From Robertkochia aurantiaca (GTDB lineage Bacteria; Bacteroidota; Bacteroidia; Flavobacteriales; Flavobacteriaceae): 64,000 nt of DNA. Location: assembly GCF_020166495.1 (NCBI RefSeq), contig NZ_JAINZS010000001.1, positions 62,001 to 126,000 on the forward strand, written 5' to 3'. Shown one piece after another: positions 8,585 to 17,557 of the stretch. Under the pieces are notes generated by a model that saw only the letters and a list, made by a program, of their open reading frames with translations, was not told the DNA's origin and ran no database searches. The first letter of the stretch is position 1. Every line of letters begins with the position of its first letter. A program made the translations under genes and the position numbers.

Positions 8585-9079
8585 TTAAGGATTTATTATA
8601 GCTTTTAATTTTGTTTTTATTCGGTTCATCTTCACCCTTGCATTCACTTCTGTAATACCCAGGGTGTCGGCGACCTCCTTGTAACTTTTATCTTCGAGAT
8701 ACAGAAAAACCAAAGCCTTTTCGATATCGTTGAGTTCTTTGATGGCTCGGTACATGAGGTTGAGTTGTTTGTCTTGCGTATCATCGTAGGGATCAGATTT
8801 GATCCTGAACATGACCGAATCAAAATCCTGTGTCTTTACCTGCCTTTTTGATTTGCGGTACAGCGTAATCGCTGTATTAAGTGCTACCCGGTACATCCAC
8901 GTACTGAACTTTGAATCTCCCCTGAAATTCGGATAAGCCTTCCAGAGCTGAATGGTGATTTCCTGAAACAGGTCATTGTGAGACTCCTGATCATGGGTAT
9001 AGAGCCGGCAAATCTTATGTACTATATTCTGGTTTTTCTCAAGACTTGTGACGAAACTATGTTCCAGCTCTTTTTTCAA
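8585..9079 (-). CDS. ECF-type RNA polymerase sigma factor
   Basis: 164 residues, the usual length for an extracytoplasmic-function sigma factor with only regions 2 and 4. Region 2 is visible as NDLFQEITIQLWKAYPNFRGDSKFSTW with the following MYRVALNTAI; region 4 is the helix-turn-helix YLEDKSYKEVADTLGITEVNARVKMNRIK. It is followed one base later by the four-helix membrane protein, a likely antagonist. No target promoter can be recognised here. It is divergent from ndh across a 127-base gap. Confidence 0.92.
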   Translation of the reverse strand: MKKELEHSFVTSLEKNQNIVHKICRLYTHDQESHNDLFQEITIQLWKAYPNFRGDSKFSTWMYRVALNTAITLYRKSKRQVKTQDFDSVMFRIKSDPYDDTQDKQLNLMYRAIKELNDIEKALVFLYLEDKSYKEVADTLGITEVNARVKMNRIKTKLKAIINP

Positions 9080-9182
9080 CAGTGATTTTTGATTTTACAG
9101 ATAAGTAGCTAAAATATCATTTATGTTACAGCTTTGGGAGGATATTTTTTCATGTTGGCTTTTAAAAGGGTTTCTGAAGTTG

Positions 9183-9190
9183 TAAATTTG
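9183..9190 (+). promoter_or_regulatory. putative -7 element of ndh
   Basis: TAAATTTG is a perfect TAnnTTTG ending 16 bases before the ndh start codon. The nearest upstream TTG (9155-9157) is 25 bases away, slightly too far for the usual -33 spacing. Confidence 0.5.
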
Positions 9191-9206
9191 AGACAGAACC
9201 GATTCT

Positions 9207-10496
9207 ATGAATATACCCAAATCCAGTTTACCCCGAGTGATCATTATTGGTGGTGGCTTTGCCGGAATTTCCCTGGCAAAGAAATTAGCCCGCCAGAAGG
9301 CCCAGGTGATCATGTTAGACAAACATAACTATCATACCTTTCAGCCATTGCTTTATCAGGTCTCAACAGGTGGCCTTGAACCTGACTCCATTGCATATCC
9401 CATACGAAAGATACTTTCGAACTATTCCAATTTCTTTTTCAGACTTGCGGAAGTGAATGAGATCGATACCGAAAATCAACAGGTGATCAGCGATATCGGA
9501 AATCTTGAATATGATTATCTCGTACTGGCCACAGGATCTGTCACCAATTATTTCGGTAATAAAGAGGCTGAAGAGCATAGCATGGGAATGAAGACTATTC
9601 CTGAGGCTCTTGATCTCAGAAGTCTAATTCTTGAAAATTTTGAGCAGGCTTTGCTCGAAGACAGCAAGCAGAGACGGGATGCCCTTATGAATTTTGTGAT
9701 CGTTGGAGCAGGGCCCACCGGTGTTGAGCTGGCCGGTGCTTTGGCGGAGATCAAAAAGGGGATCCTGCCACATGATTATCCTGACCTTGAGGTAAAGAAC
9801 GTTCAGATCAACCTTTTACAGGCGACACCCCGGGTACTGGATGCCATGAGTGAGCATGCTTCCCGGAAGGCTGAGGCCTTTTTGACCGACCTTGGAGTCA
9901 ACGTATTTGTCAATACTCCGGTGACATCATACGACGGAGAGATTGTGAAAACGAACTCTTCACTCACTTTCAGATCGGCTACGGTGATCTGGGCGGCAGG
10001 AGTAAAGGGTGCCACGGTAAAGGGACTGGATGCCGATGATTTTATCACCCGAATGAACCGGATCAAAGTCAACGAATACAATCTGGTCAAAGGGTTCGAA
10101 AATATTTTTGCGGTAGGAGATATAGCCTCCATGGAAACCGAAGATTTTCCTCAGGGTCATCCAATGATGGCTCAGCCCGCGATACAGCAGGGGCGTCACC
10201 TTGGAGATAATTTCGAAAGATTGTTATCAGGAAAAGCCATGGAGCCCTTTAAATACAACGATAAAGGCTCTATGGCCACCATTGGTCGGAACAAGGCTGT
10301 GGTTGATTTTAATCGCTATAAATTTCATGGAATGCTGGCCTGGTTCCTCTGGATGTTCGTACACTTATTTTTCCTGATCGGATTCAGGAACAGGCTGGTA
10401 GTCTTTGTGAATTGGGTGTATAACTACATACGTTTCGATAAGGAAGCCCGCCTGATTATCAGGCCCTACAGAAAGAACCGTGATCTAAAGATCTGA
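9207..10496 (+). CDS. ndh: type II NADH dehydrogenase (NDH-2)
   Basis: 429 residues. An N-terminal FAD-binding GGGFAG (about residues 15-20), the FQPLLYQVSTGGL block, a second dinucleotide motif VGAGPTGVELAGAL (about 155-168) and a later GDIAS describe the NDH-2 flavoprotein family, which passes electrons from NADH to menaquinone without pumping protons. The C-terminal part is hydrophobic and aromatic (LAWFLWMFVHLFFLIGF), as expected for monotopic attachment to the inner membrane. Its last 12 bases overlap the end of the convergent lysoplasmalogenase gene. It probably has its own promoter. Confidence 0.9.
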   Translation: MNIPKSSLPRVIIIGGGFAGISLAKKLARQKAQVIMLDKHNYHTFQPLLYQVSTGGLEPDSIAYPIRKILSNYSNFFFRLAEVNEIDTENQQVISDIGNLEYDYLVLATGSVTNYFGNKEAEEHSMGMKTIPEALDLRSLILENFEQALLEDSKQRRDALMNFVIVGAGPTGVELAGALAEIKKGILPHDYPDLEVKNVQINLLQATPRVLDAMSEHASRKAEAFLTDLGVNVFVNTPVTSYDGEIVKTNSSLTFRSATVIWAAGVKGATVKGLDADDFITRMNRIKVNEYNLVKGFENIFAVGDIASMETEDFPQGHPMMAQPAIQQGRHLGDNFERLLSGKAMEPFKYNDKGSMATIGRNKAVVDFNRYKFHGMLAWFLWMFVHLFFLIGFRNRLVVFVNWVYNYIRFDKEARLIIRPYRKNRDLKI

Positions 10497-11198
10497 GCGT
10501 AATTTCTGGTTGAATTTCATTTGAGCGACTTCACGGCCTTCTGTCATAGCTCCGGTTACCAGGGCATACTGGGCTCCGGCATAGGTGATCATAATGACTG
10601 CAGTACCCCAGGAAAAACTCATATAGAAGAGGTCGAAGGCCAGAATGGAATCAGAGATCATAAAGAGAATTCCTCCTGATAGTGCTGTCACAAAACTATC
10701 ATTTGATACATTTCCCTGTCGCATAAATAGTGTAATGACCAATGAGATCAGTACACCCATATAAATGACGATATAAGGCAACATTTCACCTGTGTGATCA
10801 GCTATTAAATTGTAAAAGATAATGGCATAAAGCATCAGTAATCCGAAAATGGGAAAAAATGCCTTTGTTTTAAAATGATCCTTTTTGAAAAAGAAGATCG
10901 TATAAAACACATGTGCAATCAAAAAGGAGAGAAGCCCTGATATGAAGAAACCTGATCCCTTTTCTAAATTGTATAAAAGCATATCTCCGGCAAGAGAGAA
11001 AATAAGAGCCAATACGACCAATATACCTTTGCCATTGCCTACTGTTTTCCGATTTACCAGAAAATAGATAAGCAGGGAGCCCGCAACCATGGGTTTGGAA
11101 AACCTTCTGATTTCATTCAGGTTTTCATGATAAGCAGCAAAAGACTCAATGGCGACGATCAGAATAAAGATCAGAGGGAAATATTTATTTATTTTCAT
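10485..11198 (-). CDS. lysoplasmalogenase (YhhN/TMEM86 family) membrane protein
   Basis: 237 residues with about eight hydrophobic helices. The conserved family features are visible: FSKPMVAG near residue 33, SLAGDMLLY near 70, and a later SDSILAFDLF segment. Family members hydrolyse the vinyl ether bond of lysoplasmalogens; flavobacteria are not established plasmalogen makers, so the natural substrate may be another lysolipid. It overlaps the convergent ndh gene by 12 bases. The DUF418 gene lies 74 bases upstream on the same strand, so co-transcription is possible. Confidence 0.85.
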   Translation of the reverse strand: MKINKYFPLIFILIVAIESFAAYHENLNEIRRFSKPMVAGSLLIYFLVNRKTVGNGKGILVVLALIFSLAGDMLLYNLEKGSGFFISGLLSFLIAHVFYTIFFFKKDHFKTKAFFPIFGLLMLYAIIFYNLIADHTGEMLPYIVIYMGVLISLVITLFMRQGNVSNDSFVTALSGGILFMISDSILAFDLFYMSFSWGTAVIMITYAGAQYALVTGAMTEGREVAQMKFNQKLRSDL

Positions 11199-11272
11199 AT
11201 GGTATGATTGGCTTGCGGGCTAAACTAATAATATTTTTCATTAATGCAAACCACAAAACTCATAGCTGAAAG

Positions 11273-12481
11273 CTATACTTTTTTAAACGGCATTATTTTG
11301 AACCAGGTAAGACAACGCCATACATATTCAAAAGGACCGTAATAAAAATGTTCGAGCCACCACCGGCTCCACCACATCTGCAGAAATATCACCGCAAGGG
11401 CGATCAGAATCATCAGGCTGTTGCGTATGCTTCCTATGTAACCTAGACCCCATCCGTAAAGAATAAAGGTGCCTATGATGGTCTGCAGGAGATAATTGGT
11501 CAGGGCCATTCTTCCGTAGGGTGCAAAATAACCCAGAAAGCGTTTCCCTCGCGATTTATTCCATCCCAGGGTAAATAATCCAAGAATTATAAGTGTAAGG
11601 AAAAGGTTAGCCAAGTCATAAAAGGTGAGTCCCAGCATAGCCACCCATGATCTGAGATCAGCCTGCTCTCCCAGAAGCGAGAACATAACCCCTGTCATAA
11701 CTAGTGAGAGAAGTAAGCCGCCGGAGGTGATTAACCAAAACTTCTTTTTTGGTACCAGCCCCTCTTCAACAGCATTAAAAAGATCTTTTCGTCCAAGCAA
11801 AAGCCCGATGAGAAAAAAGCCGTAGGTAAGAAATCCACGATAGAATATATTGAACTGAAATTCCAGTTTGAGAAGATGTCCTTCGGTGGCATTCGTCTTG
11901 AATACATCGGTAAGGCTTCCTTTGGAGAGGGTATTATAATAATCTGAAATCATTTCCTGATCCGGATCGATCACCGGCATTCCAAAGATAGTATCACCTC
12001 CTGTGAGGGCATAGACTGCATAGCGGAAAGTGCCGGCAAAAATAAGTGCGATCAGAATAATCAGGGTTTTGTCTGAGGCTCTGAATACAGGGATCAGTAA
12101 AAAGCCAAGCAGCGCATAGATCGTAAGTATATCACCCCTGTAGAACAGGTGATGCATAAGTCCGAATCCCAGCAGCAGCAAAAGTCTCCAGGCAAAACGG
12201 GCAGCATAAGACTCATCACGGCGTTCTGCATTCTTCATCTGAATGAAGAAGCTCAAGCCAAATAGCAGGGAGAACAGTGCAAAAAACTTCCCTCTCAAAA
12301 AAAATCCCGACAAGCCTTCAATGATTTGGTCAATGAGGGCAGGGTTGACTTGTTGATTGAAAAAGTCGGGTGCGGGACCAGCTATGTAATTTTCCAGCAT
12401 ATGAACGATTACGATCCCCGCCAGAGCGAAACCACGAAGTGCATCGATGCAGGCTACCCTCTTTTTTTGTATAACAGGCAT
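11273..12481 (-). CDS. DUF418 (YeiB-like) multi-pass membrane protein
   Basis: 402 residues with around ten transmembrane segments. The N-terminal RVACIDALRGFALAGIVIVHML is the heparan-alpha-glucosaminide-acetyltransferase-like opening of DUF418 proteins, and the C-terminal half (FAPYGRMALTNYLLQT) carries the DUF418 signature. Relation to acyltransferase-3 families suggests acyl transfer at the membrane, but no substrate is known. The next gene upstream on the same strand (GH13) is separated by 144 bases without a clear promoter. A 6-base hairpin overlapping the stop codon is too weak to call a terminator. Confidence 0.82.
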   Translation of the reverse strand: MPVIQKKRVACIDALRGFALAGIVIVHMLENYIAGPAPDFFNQQVNPALIDQIIEGLSGFFLRGKFFALFSLLFGLSFFIQMKNAERRDESYAARFAWRLLLLLGFGLMHHLFYRGDILTIYALLGFLLIPVFRASDKTLIILIALIFAGTFRYAVYALTGGDTIFGMPVIDPDQEMISDYYNTLSKGSLTDVFKTNATEGHLLKLEFQFNIFYRGFLTYGFFLIGLLLGRKDLFNAVEEGLVPKKKFWLITSGGLLLSLVMTGVMFSLLGEQADLRSWVAMLGLTFYDLANLFLTLIILGLFTLGWNKSRGKRFLGYFAPYGRMALTNYLLQTIIGTFILYGWGLGYIGSIRNSLMILIALAVIFLQMWWSRWWLEHFYYGPFEYVWRCLTWFKIMPFKKV

Positions 12482-12625
12482 TATTGGTTGGTTATCAGAT
12501 ATGTAGCTAAGATATGCGTTTCCTGGTAACAGTATCTATTTATCTCTAAAAACAATTGCATTGGTCGCGACTCCTAATACCTGCTTATAACAAGTTAGCC
12601 ATGTCTGCAACACTGCCGATGGTGC

Positions 12626-14326
12626 TTACCGGTACAGCCTGTAGATCACAGCCTGGTAGGGAGACAATACGAATACAGGAGCCTTGATTTGTTTTTTCGC
12701 TTCATCATTACTGATTAGCAGATCACCACGGGTAAATGAAAGTTCTTTGCTGAGATCGATTGTTGACGACTTTTCAAAAAAGCTCAATAATACCAGTATT
12801 TTTTCATCGCCCAGGGTTCGCGTGTAGGCATAGATCTCTTCGTTATCAGGATCAAGCAGCCGGTAGGAGCCGTAAGTAAGCACCGGATTGTTTTTCCGCA
12901 ATTTTACCATACTCCTGAAATAATTAAGAACCGAATGACTGTCTTTTTCCTGACTTTGAACATTGATTCCTTGGAGATAATTCTGATTGACCCTGATCCA
13001 GGGCTCACCACTGGTAAACCCGGCATGTTTTTGGGCATTCCATTGCATAGGAGTTCGCACATTGTCCCGGCTGGCCTCTTTTTCATTTTCAATAAAGGCC
13101 TCCAGATCATCACAGTTATGGGCTGCGATCTGGTAGGCAGTCAGCGTATTGATATCGCGATAATCTTCAATGGAATCGAACCGGGCATTGGTCATACCGA
13201 TCTCTTCACCCTGGTAGAAGTAGGGGGTACCCCGCATGCTCAAAAGAAACGTCTGCAGCATGGTGGCAGAATGGTACCAGTGTTCCGGAGAATCATTACC
13301 CCACCGGCTTACGCTTCGCGGAAAATCATGATTGTTCAAAAAGAGACTACCCCATCCCTTTTCAGAAAAAACCTCATCCCATCGGGTGAAGATCTCTTTG
13401 AATTCTGTGAGTTTCCAATTGTCTTCGCGCATTTGAAATACCTTGCCGGGCGCCCGGTCAAGGGCGAGAAGATCAAAATGGAAGAACATATTGAGCTCGT
13501 TACGATGCTCATCGACAAAGTCCAGAGCATTTTCGATCTTAACTCCTGGCGCCTCTCCGACGGTCATGACATCATATTTGGAAAGAACCTCGCGGTTCAT
13601 TTCCTGCAGATATTCATGCAGCCTTGGTCCATTGGCATAATATGCGATGAAATCCCCCTCGTATTCTTCAGGCAACTCAGGATATTCCGGATCTTTTGAT
13701 ATGAAGGGAATCACATCCATGCGGAACCCGTCGATACCTTTTTGAAACCAGAAGTGCATCATATCGTAGATCGCCCTTCGAAGTTCAGGGTTCTCCCATT
13801 TAAGGTCCGGTTGTTTTACCGAAAAGTAGTGCAGGTAATACGCATCTGTCTGTTCATCGTATTGCCAGGCATTGCCTTCAAGATCGAAATAACTCCAGCG
13901 TTTAGGGGGTTTTCCTTTTTCGGCCGGCCACCAATGATAGAAATCTCGGTAAGGGTTATCGCGTGATTTACGGGATTCCCGGAACCATTCGTGTTCGTCA
14001 CTGCTGTGATTTACCACCAGATCTAAAATTACTTTTAGCCCGCGTTCATGTATCCCCTCCAGCAATGCGTCAAAATCATCCATAGTGCCGAATTCTTCCA
14101 TAATGGCACGGTAATCACTGATATCGTAACCGTTATCATCGTTGGGAGATTTAAAAATCGGATTGAGCCAGATCACGTCTACTTCCAGGCTTTTGAGGTA
14201 ATCCAGTTTTTCGATGATCCCTTTAAGATCGCCGATACCATCTGCGTTGCTGTCTTTAAAGCTTCTGGGGTAGATTTGGTATACCACAGCCTCTTTCCAC
14301 CATTTTCTGTCGTTGATGTCGTGCAT
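12626..14326 (-). CDS. GH13 alpha-glucosidase (oligo-1,6-glucosidase-like)
   Basis: 566 residues without signal peptide, so cytosolic. The opening WWKEAVVYQIYPRSF and the full (beta/alpha)8 barrel match GH13 subfamily 31. Visible sites are DLVVNHSSDEH (region I), nucleophile Asp-204 in FRMDVIPF, acid/base Glu-258 in VGEAPG, and NNHDFPR (region IV). Valine after the nucleophile is the residue seen in alpha-1,6-cleaving members. Block V reads QPDLK where most members have QPDLN. It probably releases glucose from isomaltose, panose or short branched glucans, which fits the glycogen cluster 8 kb away. An aldo/keto reductase lies 21 bases upstream on the same strand. It is not trehalose synthase. 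Confidence 0.9.
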   Translation of the reverse strand: MHDINDRKWWKEAVVYQIYPRSFKDSNADGIGDLKGIIEKLDYLKSLEVDVIWLNPIFKSPNDDNGYDISDYRAIMEEFGTMDDFDALLEGIHERGLKVILDLVVNHSSDEHEWFRESRKSRDNPYRDFYHWWPAEKGKPPKRWSYFDLEGNAWQYDEQTDAYYLHYFSVKQPDLKWENPELRRAIYDMMHFWFQKGIDGFRMDVIPFISKDPEYPELPEEYEGDFIAYYANGPRLHEYLQEMNREVLSKYDVMTVGEAPGVKIENALDFVDEHRNELNMFFHFDLLALDRAPGKVFQMREDNWKLTEFKEIFTRWDEVFSEKGWGSLFLNNHDFPRSVSRWGNDSPEHWYHSATMLQTFLLSMRGTPYFYQGEEIGMTNARFDSIEDYRDINTLTAYQIAAHNCDDLEAFIENEKEASRDNVRTPMQWNAQKHAGFTSGEPWIRVNQNYLQGINVQSQEKDSHSVLNYFRSMVKLRKNNPVLTYGSYRLLDPDNEEIYAYTRTLGDEKILVLLSFFEKSSTIDLSKELSFTRGDLLISNDEAKKQIKAPVFVLSPYQAVIYRLYR

Positions 14327-14347
14327 AAGTTTAAAGAAATAGGATAA

Positions 14348-15295
14348 TTACTCGTCAAATACGTTTTTATACGAGTTCCCTTCCATCTCAAAGAACTTTC
14401 CATCAACAAAACGATAGCCTTCATTCATTTCTGAAATTTTCAGCATGTCTTCGTTGCTGAGGTTGATGTTCTGACTCTCCAGATTTTCTTTGATATGCTT
14501 TTTACTGGTAGACTTGGGAATTACGATATTCCCTCGGTTCACATGCCAGCTCAGCAGAATCTGCCCGGCCGTACAGTCGTGTTTATCTGCCAGTTCAGTT
14601 ATTGCAGGGTGTTCTAAAAGGCTGGGTTCATCATCTTTTTTCATTTCCTGCTGCCGATCGGTCGATCCCAGAGGTGAGTACCCGGTTACTGCTATATGGT
14701 TGGAGGTACAAAAATCCAGCAATTCATTTTGCTGAAGGAAGGGGTGCAGTTCCACCTGATTCATCTCCGGCGGAATATTGGCTTCGTCCAGGAGGGACTT
14801 AAGTTTTTTAACACTGAAGTTGGAGACTCCGATGGTTTTGCTGAGCCCCTGTTCAACGGCCTCTTCCATCATGCTCCACGTTTCTGATATCGGCACCTGA
14901 GAAAGTGGGAGAAACTGGTCGGGACTCTCAGGAAATCCGACATCTTTTTTGAAAGCTACCGGCCAGTGTATGAGATAGAGGTCCAGGTAGTCCAGCTGAA
15001 GATCCTTTAAAGTCTTTTTAAGGGCCGGTAATACATCACCCTTCTGATGCGAATCGTTCCAAAGCTTTGAGGTGATCCACAGTTCATCTCTTTTCACCAG
15101 CTTATCTTTCATCGCTTTTTGAAGGGCTTCTCCGATTTCTCCTTCGTTTCCGTATATGGCAGCACAATCGATATGGCGGTACCCGCATTTGATCGCCTCA
15201 AGTACAGCATCACCTACTTTTCCGGGATCAGATTTCCAGGTTCCCAGTCCTATGGCAGGAACTTCATTCCTGCTTCTCAATTGTACAGTTTTCAT
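14348..15295 (-). CDS. aldo/keto reductase
   Basis: 315 residues from the ATG at 15295; a longer frame to 15352 would add a poorly conserved lead. MKTVQLRSRNEVPAIGLGTW is the normal AKR beginning. The catalytic tetrad is visible as Asp and Tyr in DCAAIYGNE, Lys in ITSKLW and His in LIHWPVAF. The C-terminal IPKSTSKKHIKEN binds NADPH. It reduces aldehydes or sugar aldoses to alcohols in the cytosol; substrate unknown. It sits 21 bases upstream of the GH13 gene and 64 bases downstream of xerD, so the three may form one transcript. Confidence 0.9.
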   Translation of the reverse strand: MKTVQLRSRNEVPAIGLGTWKSDPGKVGDAVLEAIKCGYRHIDCAAIYGNEGEIGEALQKAMKDKLVKRDELWITSKLWNDSHQKGDVLPALKKTLKDLQLDYLDLYLIHWPVAFKKDVGFPESPDQFLPLSQVPISETWSMMEEAVEQGLSKTIGVSNFSVKKLKSLLDEANIPPEMNQVELHPFLQQNELLDFCTSNHIAVTGYSPLGSTDRQQEMKKDDEPSLLEHPAITELADKHDCTAGQILLSWHVNRGNIVIPKSTSKKHIKENLESQNINLSNEDMLKISEMNEGYRFVDGKFFEMEGNSYKNVFDE

Positions 15296-15359
15296 GATTT
15301 TTTGAATTTTATGGTTCTTCCTTGAAGTTAATGATTTTTCAAGGATCGGCAAAAGGCAA

Positions 15360-16262
15360 TCAGCCGTCTTTTCTGGGGTGAAAATTCATAATGCTGCGAG
15401 CCAGGTCAGAACGGTTCAAATGTACATATACCTCGGTAGTGGTAATGTTCTCATGGCCCATCATCTGCTGAATAGCGCGAAGATCTGCTCCTCCGGTCAA
15501 AAGGTGAGTGGCAAATGAATGGCGCAGGGTGTGGGGAGAGATCTTTTTTTTGACGCCTGCCTTTTCTGCAAGATTCCTGACAATGGTAAAAATCATGGCC
15601 CTGGTGAGTTGTCTGCCTCTGCGATTCAGAAATACGTAATCTTCATGCCCTTTTGCAATGTTGAGATGTACCCTGACCTCATAGCTGTAGGTGTTAATAT
15701 ATTTTTGGGCGACCCTTGTAATGGGCACAAATCGCTGTTTGCTGCCTTTTCCGCTAACCCTGATGAATCCTTCCTCGAAAAAAAGATCAGAGAATCTGAG
15801 CCCCGTAAGTTCAGAGACCCTTAGTCCGCAACTGTACAAAGTCTCGATCATGGCCCGGTTTCGCTCACCCTCCGGTGTCGAAAGGTCAATAGCCGCGATC
15901 ATCTTATCGATTTCTTCTTCTGCCAGTACCTGTGGTAATTTGCGGCCCGTTTTAGGTGATTCGAGCAAGCTGGTCGGATCATCTTCCCGGTATCCTTCAA
16001 AAATGAGATATCCGAAAAACCCCCTGAGACCCGATAACACCCTGGCGCGAGAGTTTGCACTCAGGTGATCTGAGGCATCATAGATGAAATGCTGCAGATT
16101 TTCGGAACTTATCTTTTCGGGTTTGGTATGAATTTCTTTGGTCTCAAGAAAGGTGATAAGTTTTTCAAGATCCCTGCGGTAGCTTGCGATCGAATTTTCT
16201 GCAAGTCCGCGCTCGATACGAAGGTAATGCATATAATCTGTAAGGGCATCAGACCATTTCAT
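15360..16262 (-). CDS. xerD: site-specific tyrosine recombinase XerD
   Basis: 300 residues. An N-terminal SAM-like core-binding domain (residues 1-90) precedes the catalytic domain with the complete set Arg-148 (CGLRVSEL), Lys-172, His-244 and Arg-247 (HTLRHSF), His-270 (MGHENI) and Tyr-279 (EVYVHL). Length, context and sequence match chromosomal XerD, which with XerC resolves chromosome dimers at dif during division under FtsK control. No mobile-element genes surround it, so it is not a phage or transposon integrase. It is divergent from aroQ, with 94 bases between. Confidence 0.92.
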   Translation of the reverse strand: MKWSDALTDYMHYLRIERGLAENSIASYRRDLEKLITFLETKEIHTKPEKISSENLQHFIYDASDHLSANSRARVLSGLRGFFGYLIFEGYREDDPTSLLESPKTGRKLPQVLAEEEIDKMIAAIDLSTPEGERNRAMIETLYSCGLRVSELTGLRFSDLFFEEGFIRVSGKGSKQRFVPITRVAQKYINTYSYEVRVHLNIAKGHEDYVFLNRRGRQLTRAMIFTIVRNLAEKAGVKKKISPHTLRHSFATHLLTGGADLRAIQQMMGHENITTTEVYVHLNRSDLARSIMNFHPRKDG

Positions 16263-16356
16263 ATGATAAATGTATATAAAAGCTTGTTAGCTTCTCACAT
16301 TTACCATAATTTTCTTCTCACGAATAGGAAGCTCACAAATTCACTTTAACATTTTC

Positions 16357-16779
16357 ATGAAATTAATAATTATAAACGGTCCCAATCTGAACCTGCTGGG
16401 TAAAAGAGAACCTGAGATTTACGGCAGCCTTGGCTTCGATGAGGTGCTCGCCCGTCTCAGAGAAACGCATCCCGACACGGAAATCGAATATTACCAGTCG
16501 AATGTCGAGGGGGAGATTATCAACAAGTTGCATGAGACAGGTTTCAGTTATGATGGAATCATTTTAAATGCCGGAGCTTATACACATACTTCCATCGGTA
16601 TAGGCGATGCGGTTAAGGGAATCGATACACCCGTTATAGAAGTGCATATTTCCAATACTTTCGGCAGAGAATCATTCAGGCATCAGTCATTTATCAGTGC
16701 CCATGCCAAAGGGGTTATCCTGGGCTTCGGAATACAAAGCTATGAGCTGGCCATCAGGGCTTTCAAAGATGCGGGATAA
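16357..16779 (+). CDS. aroQ: type II 3-dehydroquinate dehydratase
   Basis: 140 residues, the standard size of the dodecameric type II enzyme. The lid motif NGPNLNLLGKREPEIYG carries Arg-17 and catalytic Tyr-22. NAGAYTHTS (from residue 71) and VIEVHISN with His-97 form the rest of the site. It dehydrates 3-dehydroquinate to 3-dehydroshikimate in the shikimate pathway. The last 11 bases overlap the start of the Dph6-like gene, so the two are translationally coupled. Confidence 0.96.
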   Translation: MKLIIINGPNLNLLGKREPEIYGSLGFDEVLARLRETHPDTEIEYYQSNVEGEIINKLHETGFSYDGIILNAGAYTHTSIGIGDAVKGIDTPVIEVHISNTFGRESFRHQSFISAHAKGVILGFGIQSYELAIRAFKDAG

Positions 16780-17464
16780 AAGAAGATTTCTTAACTGGAG
16801 TTCGGGAAAAGACAGCCTGCTGGCCTTACATGAGCTAAGGGTTTCTCAGGGTTTCGGGGTTGATCAGCTGGTTACAGTTCTTGCAGGCCATTCCCAGCGG
16901 GTATCCATGCATGGAGTGCCCAGGGAACTTGTGACCCGGCAACTCCAAGCAGTCAACCTGCCCTTTCGGTTTATTGAAATCCCGGTTGCGGCCGATCTTA
17001 CCACATATAACAGGATCATGGAGGAGGAGTTTCGTTCGCTGAAAAGTGAAGGATTCGAACAAGCCGTATTCGGAGACATCTTTCTTGAAGATCTCAGAAG
17101 GTTCAGAGAAGATCAGTTAGAGAGGGTAGGGTTAGAAGCTGTTTTTCCACTCTGGAAACGAGATACAAAGGCCTTGTTGTCTTCTTTTATAGACCTTGGA
17201 TATAAGGCGATCACGGTCGCGGTAAATGCCAGGATACTGGGTGCAGAATTTTGCGGGAGAATACTCGATCATGAATTTTTAAAGGATCTGCCCGAGGGTA
17301 TTGATCCATGCGGTGAAAACGGCGAATTTCACACCTTTGTCTATGACGGTCCGATTTTCTCTGAACCGGTTCAGGTGCATAAAGGGAATGTTTTCAAACG
17401 AGACCTGGCAGGTGATGACAATACTTCCTGGGACACTTCTTTCTGGTACTGTGAGGTGTACTAA
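16769..17464 (+). CDS. Dph6-related ATP pyrophosphatase (diphthine-ammonia ligase family)
   Basis: 231 residues from the ATG at 16769, which overlaps the end of aroQ; the open frame extends further up inside aroQ but the fold begins here. NWSSGKDS (residues 9-16) is the PP-loop that binds ATP in the adenine nucleotide alpha-hydrolase superfamily. FGDIFLEDLRRFREDQL and the C-terminal GENGEFHTFVYDGPIF are hallmark segments of Dph6-type proteins. Eukaryotic Dph6 amidates diphthine on EF2; bacteria lack diphthamide, so this protein must ligate something else. The function is unknown. Confidence 0.85.
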   Translation: MRDKRRFLNWSSGKDSLLALHELRVSQGFGVDQLVTVLAGHSQRVSMHGVPRELVTRQLQAVNLPFRFIEIPVAADLTTYNRIMEEEFRSLKSEGFEQAVFGDIFLEDLRRFREDQLERVGLEAVFPLWKRDTKALLSSFIDLGYKAITVAVNARILGAEFCGRILDHEFLKDLPEGIDPCGENGEFHTFVYDGPIFSEPVQVHKGNVFKRDLAGDDNTSWDTSFWYCEVY

Positions 17465-17502
17465 TGCGGAATGATTTGGTAGGTTCAATTCTCCGTAATC
17501 GG

Positions 17503-17535
17503 AAGAAAAAAAACCATCCCGAAGGATGGTTTTCA
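17503..17535. terminator. bidirectional terminator between the Dph6-like gene and lpdA
   Basis: Stem AAACCATCC (17511-17519) and GGATGGTTT (17524-17532) closes a CGAA tetraloop. An uninterrupted A run on the left gives a strong U tract for the minus-strand lpdA transcript; the plus side has a shorter T tract. Confidence 0.88.
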
Positions 17536-17557
17536 TGAAAGTATTTTTAGAAATCAT

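Noticed and set aside
11262-11275. Hairpin AGCT/GAA/AGCT at the end of the DUF418 gene as a terminator
   Set aside because: The stem is only about six bases, contains the stop codon and has only four T residues after it.
12935-13699. 254-codon plus-strand open frame opposite the GH13 gene
   Set aside because: Antisense shadow of a fully conserved glucosidase; no family motif and no translation signal.
12626-14326. GH13 gene as the missing trehalose synthase
   Set aside because: Active-site blocks (FRMDVIPF, QPDLK, NHSSDEHEWF) are those of oligo-1,6-glucosidase-type enzymes; TreS-typical opening and motifs are absent.
15360-16262. Tyrosine recombinase as sign of a mobile element
   Set aside because: The protein has the length and motifs of housekeeping XerD, and no attachment repeats, phage or transposon genes are nearby.
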